From positions 1 through 64,000 of the forward strand of contig DAITQM010000007.1 of the NCBI GenBank assembly GCA_036832975.1: DNA of 64,000 nucleotides, read 5' to 3'. This stretch comes from DAITQM01 sp036832975. GTDB taxonomy: Bacteria > Pseudomonadota > Gammaproteobacteria > Xanthomonadales > Wenzhouxiangellaceae. The notes beneath the pieces were generated by a model that saw only the letters and a list, made by a program, of their open reading frames with translations, was not told the DNA's origin and searched no databases. The position numbers were made by a program, and so were the translations under genes. Shown in pieces: positions 27,025-34,374 of the stretch; the stretch's first letter is position 1; each line of letters opens with the position of its first letter.

Positions 27025-28905
27025 ATGATTGAGGGTGTCACGATGATGGAGGCTTTTGACGAGAAGCGGACATATATGATACCTGCGACGAACCGCGTGA
27101 CTGTAACTCGCACTGGTTGCCTATCTGAGTTCTCTCGGCTGATCGCTGTAGTTTTGGTTATAGCTGTTACGTCGTCTGCCAGTTTTGCGTGCGATTCCCT
27201 GGAAGCTTGTATTGCCCAGTATCCGGAAACGGCAGTAGGAGACCACGGGATCGGACAGGCAGAAGGTGACTTGACTCGCCGAGTTCAGGCTTACGGCCCA
27301 GACGCCATTCCCCATCTGATTCGACTCCTTGAACATGAGAATGCGGCTGTGCGGCGGCTGGCCGGATACACGATACGGGGCATCGACGGTCTCGCCCCTG
27401 AACACCTTGAACCGCTAATGAGGGCGAGGGAGAAGGGAGACGGCTGGATACCGCCAGCTATCGCCAGGATCGGTACGCAGGAGGCGATCGAGTTCTTAGT
27501 GGATGACCTCCGCAAACATCCCCAGAAGCATACACAAGTGACCTACGCTTTCGAAATACTCGGAGCGAATGGAGCGCCGTTTATAGCAGAATTGTTTGCA
27601 TGTGCTGACGACTGCAATGAAAGAGTGTTCGATGTGGCATCCTTCGTGCTGGGCGAACTAGGCGAGGATGCCCTTGCCGTTATCCCGCGGTTGCTGGAAA
27701 TAGCCGACAGCGATCAATTCACGCTGGCCGGCAGGCGGTATGCGATTGTCGGCATCGGTCAGATCGGTTCCAGCGCAGAACCGAATGTCCCAGCATTGTT
27801 GGCTTTGCGCCAGGGGGAGCCGCTCCTTGCATCAGCCGTCAATCTCGTGCTACTTCAGATAGGATCCCCAGAAGCCGTAGCTTCATTGCTTCAAGCACTG
27901 CCACGCGACGCAAAGGATGTGTTACCGGAGATCAGGAGTCTTGGCAAAAACGGCTACGATGCAGGCCCTGAAGTGCTCGCCTATCTCAATGATCAGGACT
28001 GGGACATTAGAGTGGCTGCGGCTGATACTCTAGGACACATTGGATACTCACCAGCGTCATCTGCCCTCGCAAAGATGCTAACTGACATCGATGACTGGAA
28101 ACTCGTCTACGCTGCGAGTTTATCCTTGGGGCGCTTGAGTGCGGATGAGTTCCTTGAAAACTTGGAAAGTGTTCGAAATACGCACTGGTATCCACCAGTC
28201 CGCGATATCGCTGATTCCGCGATTCAGCATATCCAGACCGGTCAGGCGATGGATGAAGGGGAATGGTGGCACTTGAGCACTGTTGAAAACAGTCCGGAGA
28301 CATGCGATGCGGTGAACTACCGGACCGTCGACGAACCGGAAGGTACGAAACTATATGCAATTGACAATAGCGAAAAGTTGAAGCTTTTGTCATATAAGAC
28401 TGCAATTTATTCGTACGGTGCGCCGGAAGGAACAGAGCCGAACGAACAAGGGATTATCGAAGTTACTGTTAAGAATGTGGTTGAACACGTGGAGTATGTT
28501 CAGCAGGTGCCCGACCTCGCATTGAAAGTCCCTTGCGGGTGGCTAGTTGGTGCGGACAGAGGCGAGTGGGGCGGTGAACTCGTTCACATCCCTACAAAAG
28601 GCGATAGTTATGTCCTGTATGACGGGAATGTGGAGGACGTCTTTCACCTTGGAGATCAAATTGTCGCGCCCGCGGGGTTGGCCCATATGTTCAGCAATCA
28701 GGGCGTATTACTGAGAATCGTCGAGGACGAGAACGGACGGTTCACGGCAACTCCGTGGAAACGACTCCCCGGCGCACCGGCATCGTCATGGCTCATTGAG
28801 GGGAGTAAGCTACTCGTGAACACATATGGCGGAGGCAGTATCGTGGTCGATGGTGACGGCACAATGCGCATGGCAGAATGTGCTCCTGATCAGACCAGCG
28901 AATGA
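27025..28905 (+). CDS. Exported HEAT-repeat protein (cassette)
   Basis: Up to 626 residues, large for a cassette. A hydrophobic signal (RLIAVVLVIAVTSSASFAC) lies about 39 residues from ATG 27025, so the true start may be ATG 27076 (MIPATNR). Residues about 85-400 are tandem helical HEAT-like repeats (for example GPDAIPHLIRLLEHENAAVRRLAGYTI and VLAYLNDQDWDIRVAAADTLGHIG). The last 220 residues are a separate domain, probably beta-rich (GGELVHIPTKGDSYVLYDGNVEDVFHLGDQIV), like a beta-propeller or immunoglobulin-like segment. Periplasmic scaffold or binding role inferred; no enzyme motif. Confidence 0.75.
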   Translation: MIEGVTMMEAFDEKRTYMIPATNRVTVTRTGCLSEFSRLIAVVLVIAVTSSASFACDSLEACIAQYPETAVGDHGIGQAEGDLTRRVQAYGPDAIPHLIRLLEHENAAVRRLAGYTIRGIDGLAPEHLEPLMRAREKGDGWIPPAIARIGTQEAIEFLVDDLRKHPQKHTQVTYAFEILGANGAPFIAELFACADDCNERVFDVASFVLGELGEDALAVIPRLLEIADSDQFTLAGRRYAIVGIGQIGSSAEPNVPALLALRQGEPLLASAVNLVLLQIGSPEAVASLLQALPRDAKDVLPEIRSLGKNGYDAGPEVLAYLNDQDWDIRVAAADTLGHIGYSPASSALAKMLTDIDDWKLVYAASLSLGRLSADEFLENLESVRNTHWYPPVRDIADSAIQHIQTGQAMDEGEWWHLSTVENSPETCDAVNYRTVDEPEGTKLYAIDNSEKLKLLSYKTAIYSYGAPEGTEPNEQGIIEVTVKNVVEHVEYVQQVPDLALKVPCGWLVGADRGEWGGELVHIPTKGDSYVLYDGNVEDVFHLGDQIVAPAGLAHMFSNQGVLLRIVEDENGRFTATPWKRLPGAPASSWLIEGSKLLVNTYGGGSIVVDGDGTMRMAECAPDQTSE

Positions 28906-28949
28906 CCGTTCTTCACCGAAAGCAGATATTGCAGAGGAGCGCATATGTC

Positions 28950-29046
28950 GCCTAACGACGTTGCAAGTGTCGTATGATCAGCTGCCCACTTTTGCTGTCG
29001 CAAAAGCGGCCATCGCCTCAGAAGCACCTGAACGTGGACGTTAAAT
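28950..29046 (+). repeat. attC site
   Basis: 97 bases: R'' GCCTAAC and R' GTTAAAT; inner arms (GACGTTGCAAGTG / CACCTGAACGTGGAC) pair partially. The R' core overlaps the ATG of the next gene. Confidence 0.75.
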
Positions 29047-29509
29047 GGCACGCATGAAACATACCCCGCACGGGTTCTGGCGCCACGGAAAAGATTTTCT
29101 TTCTGCTGCAGATGCTGTAAAGCCCCCGTCGGAGAAAATAAGGATAATGGATGGGGTGTCGATGGTCGCTTACTATTTGGTTGGCCACACAATCGAGCTC
29201 ACGTTGAAGTCGTATCTGTTTGCAAAAGGGTACACGCTGTCAGATTTGCGTAATCCGAAAAAGTTTGGACACAGTATATCGAAATTGCTGGATGAATGTC
29301 GGAAACGGAAAATCGGGCGAGAGGTAAAACTCAGTAAAGCAGAAATTACAGCGATTCATTCGCTCAATGATGAGTACAAAACAAAGAGATTTGAATACAT
29401 TGAGTATGGCATGTACCGCCTTCCGGACTATTTGTTCACGCGGGGTGTAGCTGAAAAGCTGGTCAATGGGCTTCAGCGATATGCCATGAATCCGCCATTT
29501 AACAAGTGA
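29045..29509 (+). CDS. HEPN-like domain protein (cassette)
   Basis: 154 residues, all-helical. VAYYLVGHTIELTLKSYLFAKG followed by RNPKKFGHSISKLLDECRK resembles the HEPN fold, and R69 ... H76 fits the R-x(4-6)-H motif of HEPN ribonucleases. The region also resembles the non-catalytic HEPN family that helps nucleotidyltransferases, where the His is part of a GH(S/D) loop. No MNT nucleotidyltransferase antitoxin is beside it. ATG lies inside the attC junction (GTTAAATGG), so the gene is fused to its cassette border. Could be a stand-alone toxin or defence effector. Confidence 0.65.
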   Translation: MARMKHTPHGFWRHGKDFLSAADAVKPPSEKIRIMDGVSMVAYYLVGHTIELTLKSYLFAKGYTLSDLRNPKKFGHSISKLLDECRKRKIGREVKLSKAEITAIHSLNDEYKTKRFEYIEYGMYRLPDYLFTRGVAEKLVNGLQRYAMNPPFNK

Positions 29510-29666
29510 AAGCAGGCGGACGAGCTAAAATGTGCGCCTCTGTTTGAAGGTCTCCGTATACCTATCTGAGTCGCCAATTTGGACCTGCAAGTCTGCTCAA
29601 CTTTGGAGTGCGCCAATAGCTTCAGCAACTAGGTGGCTGCTCTCGGCACTATCCTCAGGACAAATC

Positions 29667-29707
29667 GGGGACAGTCATCATCCACAAGCGGAATCTTGAC
29701 TGTCCCC
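29667..29707. repeat. REP-like inverted repeat GGGGACAGTC / GACTGTCCCC
   Basis: Arms pair perfectly around a 20-base spacer. Identical core to the sequences bordering the RAYT remnant at 24460-24735. The stretch 29510-29990 otherwise has only a small remnant frame and the junction hairpin. Confidence 0.6.
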
Positions 29708-29727
29708 AGCCTTTACATTTCCCTGGG

Positions 29728-29892
29728 GTGTCGCTTGTGATTGAACAGAATGAAGCGCCGCACCTTGTCGGTGTAGCATTTTTCAGTCCGGATGCTGTAA
29801 TGGTGCGCCCGGATGGAATCTCGAAGGCGGTCAAGCAGCTTTTGGGGCTTTTTGCTTCAGTCAACACAGATTGGGTGAGCGTAACTCATTGA
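29728..29892 (+). CDS. Short remnant frame of 54 codons
   Basis: GTG 29728 opens VSLVIEQNEAPHLVGVAFF and runs through SPDAVMVRPDGISKAVKQLL to a stop at 29890. The DAVM-x-x-D stretch is shared, in a broken form, with 20921 and 23672. Looks like the C-terminus of a lost gene repeated in the array; not a confident gene. Confidence 0.3.
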   Translation: MSLVIEQNEAPHLVGVAFFSPDAVMVRPDGISKAVKQLLGLFASVNTDWVSVTH

Positions 29893-29924
29893 TTGGTAGG
29901 AAGAATTTGTGCTATGATGTGTAT

Positions 29925-29981
29925 TTATACACCATTTAACATTTTTTATCAACCATTTTTGGTGTCGAATTCTAGTTAGAC
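29925..29981 (+). repeat. Conserved junction hairpin, copy c, ending in GTTAGAC
   Basis: TATACACC ... GGTGTCGA stem with about 32-base loop, followed by TTCTAGTTAGACC. The same TCGAATTCTAGTTA tail ends repeat D copy 2 at 26072. Confidence 0.55.
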
Positions 29982-29994
29982 CGACGAGAACCCG

Positions 29995-30495
29995 ATGGCT
30001 CCGAAATCAACTGAAACCGTGGAGTCTTGCCCCGAGTGCGGAGCGTCAGTACTCAGCGGCCGTGCAGGGTGCCAGCGGTTGTTCGACGAAATCCTGGCGC
30101 GTGAATTCGGCGACTACAGGTACGCCGGCGAGCACCGCTTGATGGTGGATGTTTACTCCCTCCAGCATCCTGCAGAGTACATGCGGTCGGCGAAGTCGTA
30201 TGCGGCGCACCTTACCGGAATGTACGCGGCGCTCGAACTCAGTGGCACGTCCGAGGTGAATCGGGCTGTCCAGACATGGCTGAACGGGCCCCAGACCTTC
30301 CAACGCCCAGACAATCCTGGGCCGCTGCGGCGGGGAGTGCTCACGATCGTCCACATCCATGAGGCAAGAGAGCCTGAAGAGCACGTTCGCCGGGTCCGCG
30401 AATGGGCGCAGTCTGTTTGGGAGGCTTGGCGCGGCTACCATCATGTGGCCAAGCAGTGGATTGAGGAAGCGACTGCACGTCTGCGGGCGGTCTAA
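29995..30495 (+). CDS. DUF5946 family protein (cassette)
   Basis: 166 residues. N-terminal zinc-ribbon-like CPECGASVLSGRAGC, then the DUF5946 pattern: LFDEILAREFGDYRY, HRLMVDVYSLQHPAEY, then VQTWLNGP, then LTIVHIHEA and EHVRRVREWAQSVWEAWRGYHHVAKQW. The conserved HRLxVDxYxxQHP and the His-rich end suggest metal or ligand binding. Function unknown. Starts 14 bases after GTTAGAC and its TAA lies in attC R'' GTCTAAC. Confidence 0.75.
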   Translation: MAPKSTETVESCPECGASVLSGRAGCQRLFDEILAREFGDYRYAGEHRLMVDVYSLQHPAEYMRSAKSYAAHLTGMYAALELSGTSEVNRAVQTWLNGPQTFQRPDNPGPLRRGVLTIVHIHEAREPEEHVRRVREWAQSVWEAWRGYHHVAKQWIEEATARLRAV

Positions 30496-30589
30496 CAGGC
30501 CGTTGCAGACTGACGAGCGGCGCTGGCAGGTCAAGCGGGATTGAGACGAGTCGAAGCGCCGCTCGCAGCTGAGCGGCACGGCGTTAGCT
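30490..30589 (+). repeat. attC site
   Basis: 100 bases: R'' GTCTAAC, inner arms AGCGGCGC / GCGCCGCT, R' GTTAGCT. R' departs from GTTRRRY at one base. Confidence 0.8.
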
Positions 30590-30620
30590 GCGCAAGTACT
30601 CTACTCAGGAACATAGAAAG

Positions 30621-31247
30621 ATGTATGTCCCGAATCATTTTAAAGAAGAAGACCAAGACAAGCTTCAACAGTACATTCGAGATTATGGATTTGGGCTGCT
30701 CGTCATCGCAGACGAAAAAGGGATTGAGGCCAATCACGTACCCTTTCATCTGAGTTCTGGGGCAAACGGCTCTCTTGGTTATCTTCAGTGTCACCTGGCC
30801 CGCAGTAATCCAGTCTGGCAACGTATGCAGGGCGGAGTTCGAGTGCTTGTAGTTTTTCAGGGGCCAGATGCTTACGTTTCACCCTCATGGTACGCAACCA
30901 AGGCCGAGACAGGCCGGGTCGTCCCAACATGGAACTATCTAGCTGTCCATGCACAAGGTAACGCCCAGATTATTCAGGATCCAAGCTGGTTGAAACGTCA
31001 TCTCCATCAGCTAACAGACCAACATGAGTCGCAAATGGTCGCCCCTTGGTCTGTGGACGATGCGCCGACGGATTTCACTGAGCGTTTGGTACAGGCTATT
31101 GTAGGCGTAGAGATCAAAATTGAAACTCTGACGGGTAAGCTGAAAGCAAGTCAGAATCAGCCGGAGAGGAATCGGACCGGTGTCAAAGCTGGCCTCATGA
31201 CAGGAGAAGGATCGCAGAACCGTGCCATGGCCAAGCTCATCAGCTAA
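30621..31247 (+). CDS. PaiB-like FMN-binding split-barrel protein (cassette)
   Basis: 208 residues. Typical PaiB-family order: MYVPNHF opening, GLLVIADEKGIEANHVPFHLS, GYLQCHLARSNPVWQ, VFQGPDAYVSPSWY, VPTWNYLAVHAQG, then VGVEIKIETLTGKLKASQNQP and GVKAGLM. Annotated as FMN-binding negative transcriptional regulators, but the fold is a flavin split barrel and the regulatory claim is weak. ATG at 30621; the stop TAA is inside attC R'' AGCTAAC. Confidence 0.88.
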   Translation: MYVPNHFKEEDQDKLQQYIRDYGFGLLVIADEKGIEANHVPFHLSSGANGSLGYLQCHLARSNPVWQRMQGGVRVLVVFQGPDAYVSPSWYATKAETGRVVPTWNYLAVHAQGNAQIIQDPSWLKRHLHQLTDQHESQMVAPWSVDDAPTDFTERLVQAIVGVEIKIETLTGKLKASQNQPERNRTGVKAGLMTGEGSQNRAMAKLIS

Positions 31248-31319
31248 CCAGGGGCTGTTGTCGGACGGTTTTTCCGTCGCTTCGGTCCTCCAAAACCGCC
31301 GCAAAGCTCGGCGTTATGC
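31242..31319 (+). repeat. attC site
   Basis: 78 bases: R'' AGCTAAC, arms GACGGTTTTTCCG region with GGCTGTTGTCGG / CCGCCGCAAAGC partly paired, R' GTTATGC. Confidence 0.8.
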
Positions 31320-31336
31320 CGCAGCAAAGAGCCTGG

Positions 31337-31373
31337 TTGACATGTCATATATGGTATAGTCATAATATGGTAT
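31337..31373 (+). promoter_or_regulatory. Sigma-70 promoter with overlapping operator repeats
   Basis: TTGACA (31337) and CATAAT (31361) are 18 bases apart. The predicted start, seven bases past the -10, is about 31373, on the toxin ATG at 31372, implying a leaderless transcript. The 9-base word ATATGGTAT occurs at 31349 and 31365 around the -10, a candidate binding site for the antitoxin. Confidence 0.65.
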
Positions 31374-31653
31374 GTGGCGCATCGAAGAGCACCGCCGGGT
31401 AGATAGGCAGGTTGCAACGATTCCGAAGGATATTCTGAAGCGATATGAGAAATGGAAAGATATCGTGACAATATCCGGTCCACCTGGACTTCGGCTTATT
31501 CGGGGGTTCCATGACGAGGCGCTATCGAGTAAGTGGCGTGGGTATCGGTCATCCCGGCTTGGACTTCAGTGGCGTGTTATATACCGTGTAATTCCGGAAA
31601 AGCTGCTGTTCCAAGTGGCATCGATAACCGCCCATGACTATCGGAGGCCTTGA
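31372..31653 (+). CDS. RelE/HigB-type toxin (cassette)
   Basis: 93 residues. Small basic RelE-fold ribonuclease: PKDILKRYEKWKDIV helix, then GLRLIRGFHDEALSSKWRGYRSSRLGLQWRVIYRVI and VASITAHDYRR, the typical GSxxDHxL-like beta sheet with conserved R residues and a closing HDYR. Such toxins cleave mRNA on the ribosome. The antitoxin gene starts one base after its stop, the toxin-first order of higBA. No Shine-Dalgarno is visible because the promoter abuts the ATG. Confidence 0.82.
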   Translation: MWRIEEHRRVDRQVATIPKDILKRYEKWKDIVTISGPPGLRLIRGFHDEALSSKWRGYRSSRLGLQWRVIYRVIPEKLLFQVASITAHDYRRP

Positions 31654-31654
31654 A

Positions 31655-31915
31655 ATGAGAGATTATCGTCCCGCAAAAAAGCGCATCGAGGTGTCGGTAG
31701 GAGAATCCGTACGGATTCTTCGCGAACTTCAGGATCTGAGCCAAAGCCAGCTCTCCCGTTTGACCGGGATTCCGCAGGCAACCATCTCCGCCATCGAGAA
31801 TGATCGGGTCCGCCTGGGAGTGGAGCGAGCGAAAGTTCTAGCCAAGGCTCTCAAGTGCCATCCGGGTGTGTTGGTATTCCCGGGTTGGGAGCTTCCCGGG
31901 AAGGCTGCGGCATAA
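31655..31915 (+). CDS. HigA-like XRE helix-turn-helix antitoxin (cassette)
   Basis: 86 residues. HTH XRE domain SVGESVRILRELQDLSQSQLSRLTGIPQATISAIENDRVRLGVERAKVLAKALK. It would neutralise the toxin and repress the shared promoter through the ATATGGTAT repeats. ATG 31655 has GGAGG upstream; an in-frame ATG at 31634 lies inside the toxin gene. The TAA is in attC R'' GCATAAC. Confidence 0.85.
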   Translation: MRDYRPAKKRIEVSVGESVRILRELQDLSQSQLSRLTGIPQATISAIENDRVRLGVERAKVLAKALKCHPGVLVFPGWELPGKAAA

Positions 31916-31946
31916 CACGTCGTTCGTGCGGACCGGCTGTGCCGGC
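31910..31946 (+). repeat. Left half of an attC site
   Basis: GCATAAC ACGTCGTTCGTGCGGACCGG is a normal attC start, but the right half is missing: IS21-type sequence begins at 31947. Confidence 0.65.
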
Positions 31947-32290
31947 TGTCATTTTTCACCCATATGGCGCCATTTCGTTTTCGCCTTAAAGGCGCCACCT
32001 GTTTTTCGGGTTAAAGGCGCCAGGGCGTATTCGCCCTAAAGGCGCCACCGGATTTTCGGCCTAAAGGCGCCACCAGGGCGGCCGGTTTTCGCGTTTCAGA
32101 CTTCTTTCAATGGCCTACCCTCGGTTGTTTTGACCGAGGAGGGCCCGATGAACCGGAGGTTTGAGATGCACCAGTACCGACATATCCTTGCCCGCATGCG
32201 CCTTTGCGAGTCCGATCGCCAGATCGATGCGGCCGACCTGATGAATCGGAGAATGGCGGCCAAGCTGCGCAAAAGGGCAACCTTAATGCA
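31947..32290 (+). mobile_element. Truncated left end of an IS21-family element
   Basis: Starts TGTCATTTTTC, then four terminal repeats of about 25 bases with TAAAGGCGCCA (31987-32085), a 5' leader and the beginning of istA (32148). Multiple terminal repeats and this transposase N-terminus fit IS21. The element is cut near 32285, where the junction-hairpin sequence begins. Confidence 0.7.
31968..32082 (+). repeat. IS21-type terminal repeats
   Basis: Four copies of about 25 bases (TTTTCG(C/G)CN TAAAGGCGCCACC pattern), roughly at 31979, 32003, 32030 and 32055. No spacers of constant length, so not a CRISPR. Confidence 0.7.
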
Positions 32291-32312
32291 GATGAACGAA
32301 TATACGCCATGA
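32148..32312 (+). pseudogene. IS21 transposase (IstA) N-terminal fragment
   Basis: MNRRFEMHQYRHILARMRLCESDRQIDAADLMNRRMAAKLR is the start of an IS21-like transposase with its first helix-turn-helix; a GAGGAGG is in place upstream. Homology stops after about 45 codons and the frame ends in unrelated sequence (stop 32310). No DDE domain. Confidence 0.7.
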
Positions 32313-32357
32313 GAAGTAGTTATGGTATATTACTTTGGTGTATAATTGTAATTTAGA
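32300..32357 (+). repeat. Conserved junction hairpin, copy d
   Basis: TATACGCC ... GGTGTATA stem (a G-T pair replaces A-T) and loop TATGGTATATTACTTTGG as in copies a and b; followed by ATTTAGAAC next to the next gene. Confidence 0.6.
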
Positions 32358-32361
32358 ACGC

Positions 32362-33012
32362 ATGAACATCGCCACTCTTCGCAAGAAATATCAAGAAGGA
32401 CGGCTAGATGTCGAGGACCTGCTGCAGGCCGCAATTGAAAAGCAGCCGGGCCTATCTGAAGAATTGGCGCGTTTGGCGACGGCATATGGTTGGCAAACGC
32501 AGGGGCTTCAGTCCAACGGCACACGGGAAGTCCCTTTCGCGAAGTGGGCCGCAATCGCGAGTGCATATGCAGATAGTGGATTCGATGGTCTTCGAGCGCA
32601 GGTTCAAGAGCCACAAAACATTCCGTTCGTTTTAGGTTTGGTTGAAGAAATAAAGTCCTCCGATGCCGTAGCCTTCGTTCTAGAAATATCAGATCAGTAC
32701 CTTAAAGGCGAAGCCTCTGAAGAGCTTGCTGCTCGGATCGCGTCTGCGTTTAATCTTTTGCTTTCCTTCAAACAAGCTGCTCCCGTCTCTTCCGCCCAAG
32801 CCGCAGCGATACAAAATTTCTTGATTGCTGTGTATCCCAGCCTTCAAGCTGAAGCCAAGCGGGCCATATGCCTACTTGCGCTTCGTGGCGTTGGAGATCA
32901 AAGTGCAATTCAGTTTGTTGAGGCTGCAGCTGATTTCAAGGAGCCGTGGAGTGATACAAAATCAGTTGTGCTTCGTGCCGTTCGAAAGCGGGTCAAAGCA
33001 CATGCGTTCTAA
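32362..33012 (+). CDS. Helical protein of unknown function (cassette)
   Basis: 216 residues from ATG 32362. Starts MNIATLRKKYQEGRLDVEDLLQAAIEKQ and continues as alpha-helical segments without a membrane helix, e.g. LVEEIKSSDAVAFVLEISDQYLKGEASEELAARIAS and LQAEAKRAICLLALRGVGDQSAIQFVEAAADF; could be a HEAT-like right-handed solenoid. No family recognised. Its TAA is in an attC-type TTCTAAC. Confidence 0.6.
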   Translation: MNIATLRKKYQEGRLDVEDLLQAAIEKQPGLSEELARLATAYGWQTQGLQSNGTREVPFAKWAAIASAYADSGFDGLRAQVQEPQNIPFVLGLVEEIKSSDAVAFVLEISDQYLKGEASEELAARIASAFNLLLSFKQAAPVSSAQAAAIQNFLIAVYPSLQAEAKRAICLLALRGVGDQSAIQFVEAAADFKEPWSDTKSVVLRAVRKRVKAHAF

Positions 33013-33060
33013 CGATTCCGTCGAGACGGACCGCCTGCAGGCTGCACTTTAGGGTTTCCT
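33007..33060 (+). repeat. Left half of an attC site
   Basis: TTCTAACGATTCCGTCGAGACGG begins like an attC; no matching R' before the recombinase fragment at 33088. Confidence 0.45.
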
Positions 33061-33087
33061 ACGCGGCTTCGCTGCTACGGTGGCACC

Positions 33088-33654
33088 TCACGTCAAACCT
33101 TGGTCGTCACTAGCATGATACTGGCGCTGCCACGAGCTACGCTCAGATCTGATGTATGAGCTTACTTGAAAAGCGGCGGCAATCTCTGCTGAAATTAGAA
33201 GTGTCAACCCACTGATTTCAGACAAAAAGACACCCAGGCGCAAGCCCATCGAGTAGGTGGTCAGCATGAATATCCGGTAGCGCAGCTTGCGCGCCGCACC
33301 GATCAGGCGCTCAATCTCCGCGACTCTCAGAATGACAGGCAGCGAGCGAATCTTCGGCGCCCGGATCATCTCGACCCACTGCCAGTCACGCCCGAGTACA
33401 TGTTTGTAGAAGAACTGCAAGCTGCACCGGTCCAGCTTGACGGTGGGCCAGGAATGCGACTCGACCAGTTCGGTAAAGCATCGCGCCAACTGCTCGGGCT
33501 CCAGCCGATCCGGGCAGCAATCGAACCAAGCCGAAATCCGCCGCACGGCGCGGGTATAGGCCTCGATGGTCCTGTCGCTCATGCCCTGCAATTTCAGGGC
33601 CAGGAGGTGTTTCAGGTACAGTTCGTCGAACCGTTTTTGCTCGGATTTTTTCAT
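33088..33654 (-). pseudogene. Tyrosine recombinase remnant
   Basis: ATG 33654 (AGGAG upstream) opens MKKSEQKRFDELYLKHLLAL and an intact N-terminal core-binding domain (YTRAVRRISAWF ... FYKHVLGRD), then part of the catalytic domain through the first Arg region (TTYSMGLRLG). Beyond about residue 140 the sequence becomes unrelated. The catalytic His-x-x-Arg and Tyr are absent, so it is inactive. Resembles integrases adjacent to IS91-like elements, not an integron integrase; it is the only - strand gene in the array. Confidence 0.75.
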
Positions 33655-33743
33655 GGTGGTAAACTCCTTGAAAATGCGCCCCGATTGGGCGCCGGTCAAG
33701 GATTGCACAGAATGAATGGGGTTTTCTGCCGCGGAGCGGCTTC

Positions 33744-33807
33744 GTTCAACAACAGCATACAGCGGATGGTCCACTGCGCGGCCCGCAACTGGTACTGGAC
33801 GTTATGT
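33744..33807 (+). repeat. Probable attC site
   Basis: 64 bases: R'' GTTCAAC, weakly paired arms ACAGCATACAG / CTGGTACTGG, R' GTTATGT, located 38 bases before hicA. Confidence 0.55.
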
Positions 33808-33845
33808 ATCTGAAATACCTGATCACGTCGTATTGGACGCATTGA

Positions 33846-34106
33846 ATGGGAAAGTATTCAAAACTCAGGGAAAAAATTCTGGCGGGCATCGCTGATTCAA
33901 ACATCGAGTTTGCCGAATTGTGCAAGTTACTTGGTCGCCTTGAATTTGAGGAGCGGGTAAGGGGTGACCATCACATCTTCACTCGGTATGGTGTTGTCGA
34001 GATCATCAATTTGCAGCCCAAGGGCAAGAAGGCGAAACCCTATCAAGTCAGGCAAGTCAGAGGTATTATTGTGAAATATCGATTGGGAGAAAGCAATGTC
34101 GATTAA
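33846..34106 (+). CDS. hicA: HicA-type mRNA interferase toxin (cassette)
   Basis: 86 residues. HicA dsRBD-like fold with KLREKILAGIADSNIEFAELCKLLGRLEF, catalytic His in GDHHIFTRYG (residues 42-43), VEIINLQPKGKKAKPYQVRQVRGIIVKYRL. Degrades mRNA and tmRNA when released from HicB. It overlaps hicB by 11 bases, in the usual hicAB order. Confidence 0.9.
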   Translation: MGKYSKLREKILAGIADSNIEFAELCKLLGRLEFEERVRGDHHIFTRYGVVEIINLQPKGKKAKPYQVRQVRGIIVKYRLGESNVD

Positions 34107-34308
34107 ATATGAATTTATTATTTACTGGAGCGAAGAAGATCACAGCTTTGTAGTCGAGGTTCCTGAGCTGCCTGGGTGTATGGCGGACGGAGAAAACTAC
34201 GAACAAGCTGTGGCTAATGCACAAAAGGTAATTGAGGAATGGATTGCAACCGCGAAGGAGCTGAATCGGCCGGTTCCGGAACCCCGTGGCCGGCTGATGT
34301 ATGCATAA
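34096..34308 (+). CDS. hicB: HicB-type antitoxin (cassette)
   Basis: 70 residues; partial RNase H-like HicB fold YEFIIYWSEEDHSFVVEVPELPGCMADGENYEQAVANAQKVIEEWI. Neutralises HicA. There is no added DNA-binding domain at the C-terminus (PVPEPRGRLMYA), so autoregulation may need another partner. The TAA overlaps attC R'' GCATAAC. Confidence 0.88.
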   Translation: MSIKYEFIIYWSEEDHSFVVEVPELPGCMADGENYEQAVANAQKVIEEWIATAKELNRPVPEPRGRLMYA

Positions 34309-34374
34309 CAAACCCATCAAACCGACGATCTTTTCGCTGTGCTTCGTTCGCACGGCTTATGGGCAACGTTATAT
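34303..34374 (+). repeat. attC site
   Basis: 72 bases: R'' GCATAAC, arms AAACCCATCAAACCG / CGGCTTATGGGC, R' GTTATAT. Confidence 0.8.

Noticed and set aside
31968..32082. Four short repeats as a CRISPR array
   Set aside because: Repeats are adjacent without spacers and belong to the IS21-type terminal region; no cas genes are in the window.
33088..33654. Reading the recombinase as the array's integron integrase
   Set aside because: It lies on the minus strand, lacks the catalytic His/Tyr region and shows no IntI-specific insert; no attI is beside it.
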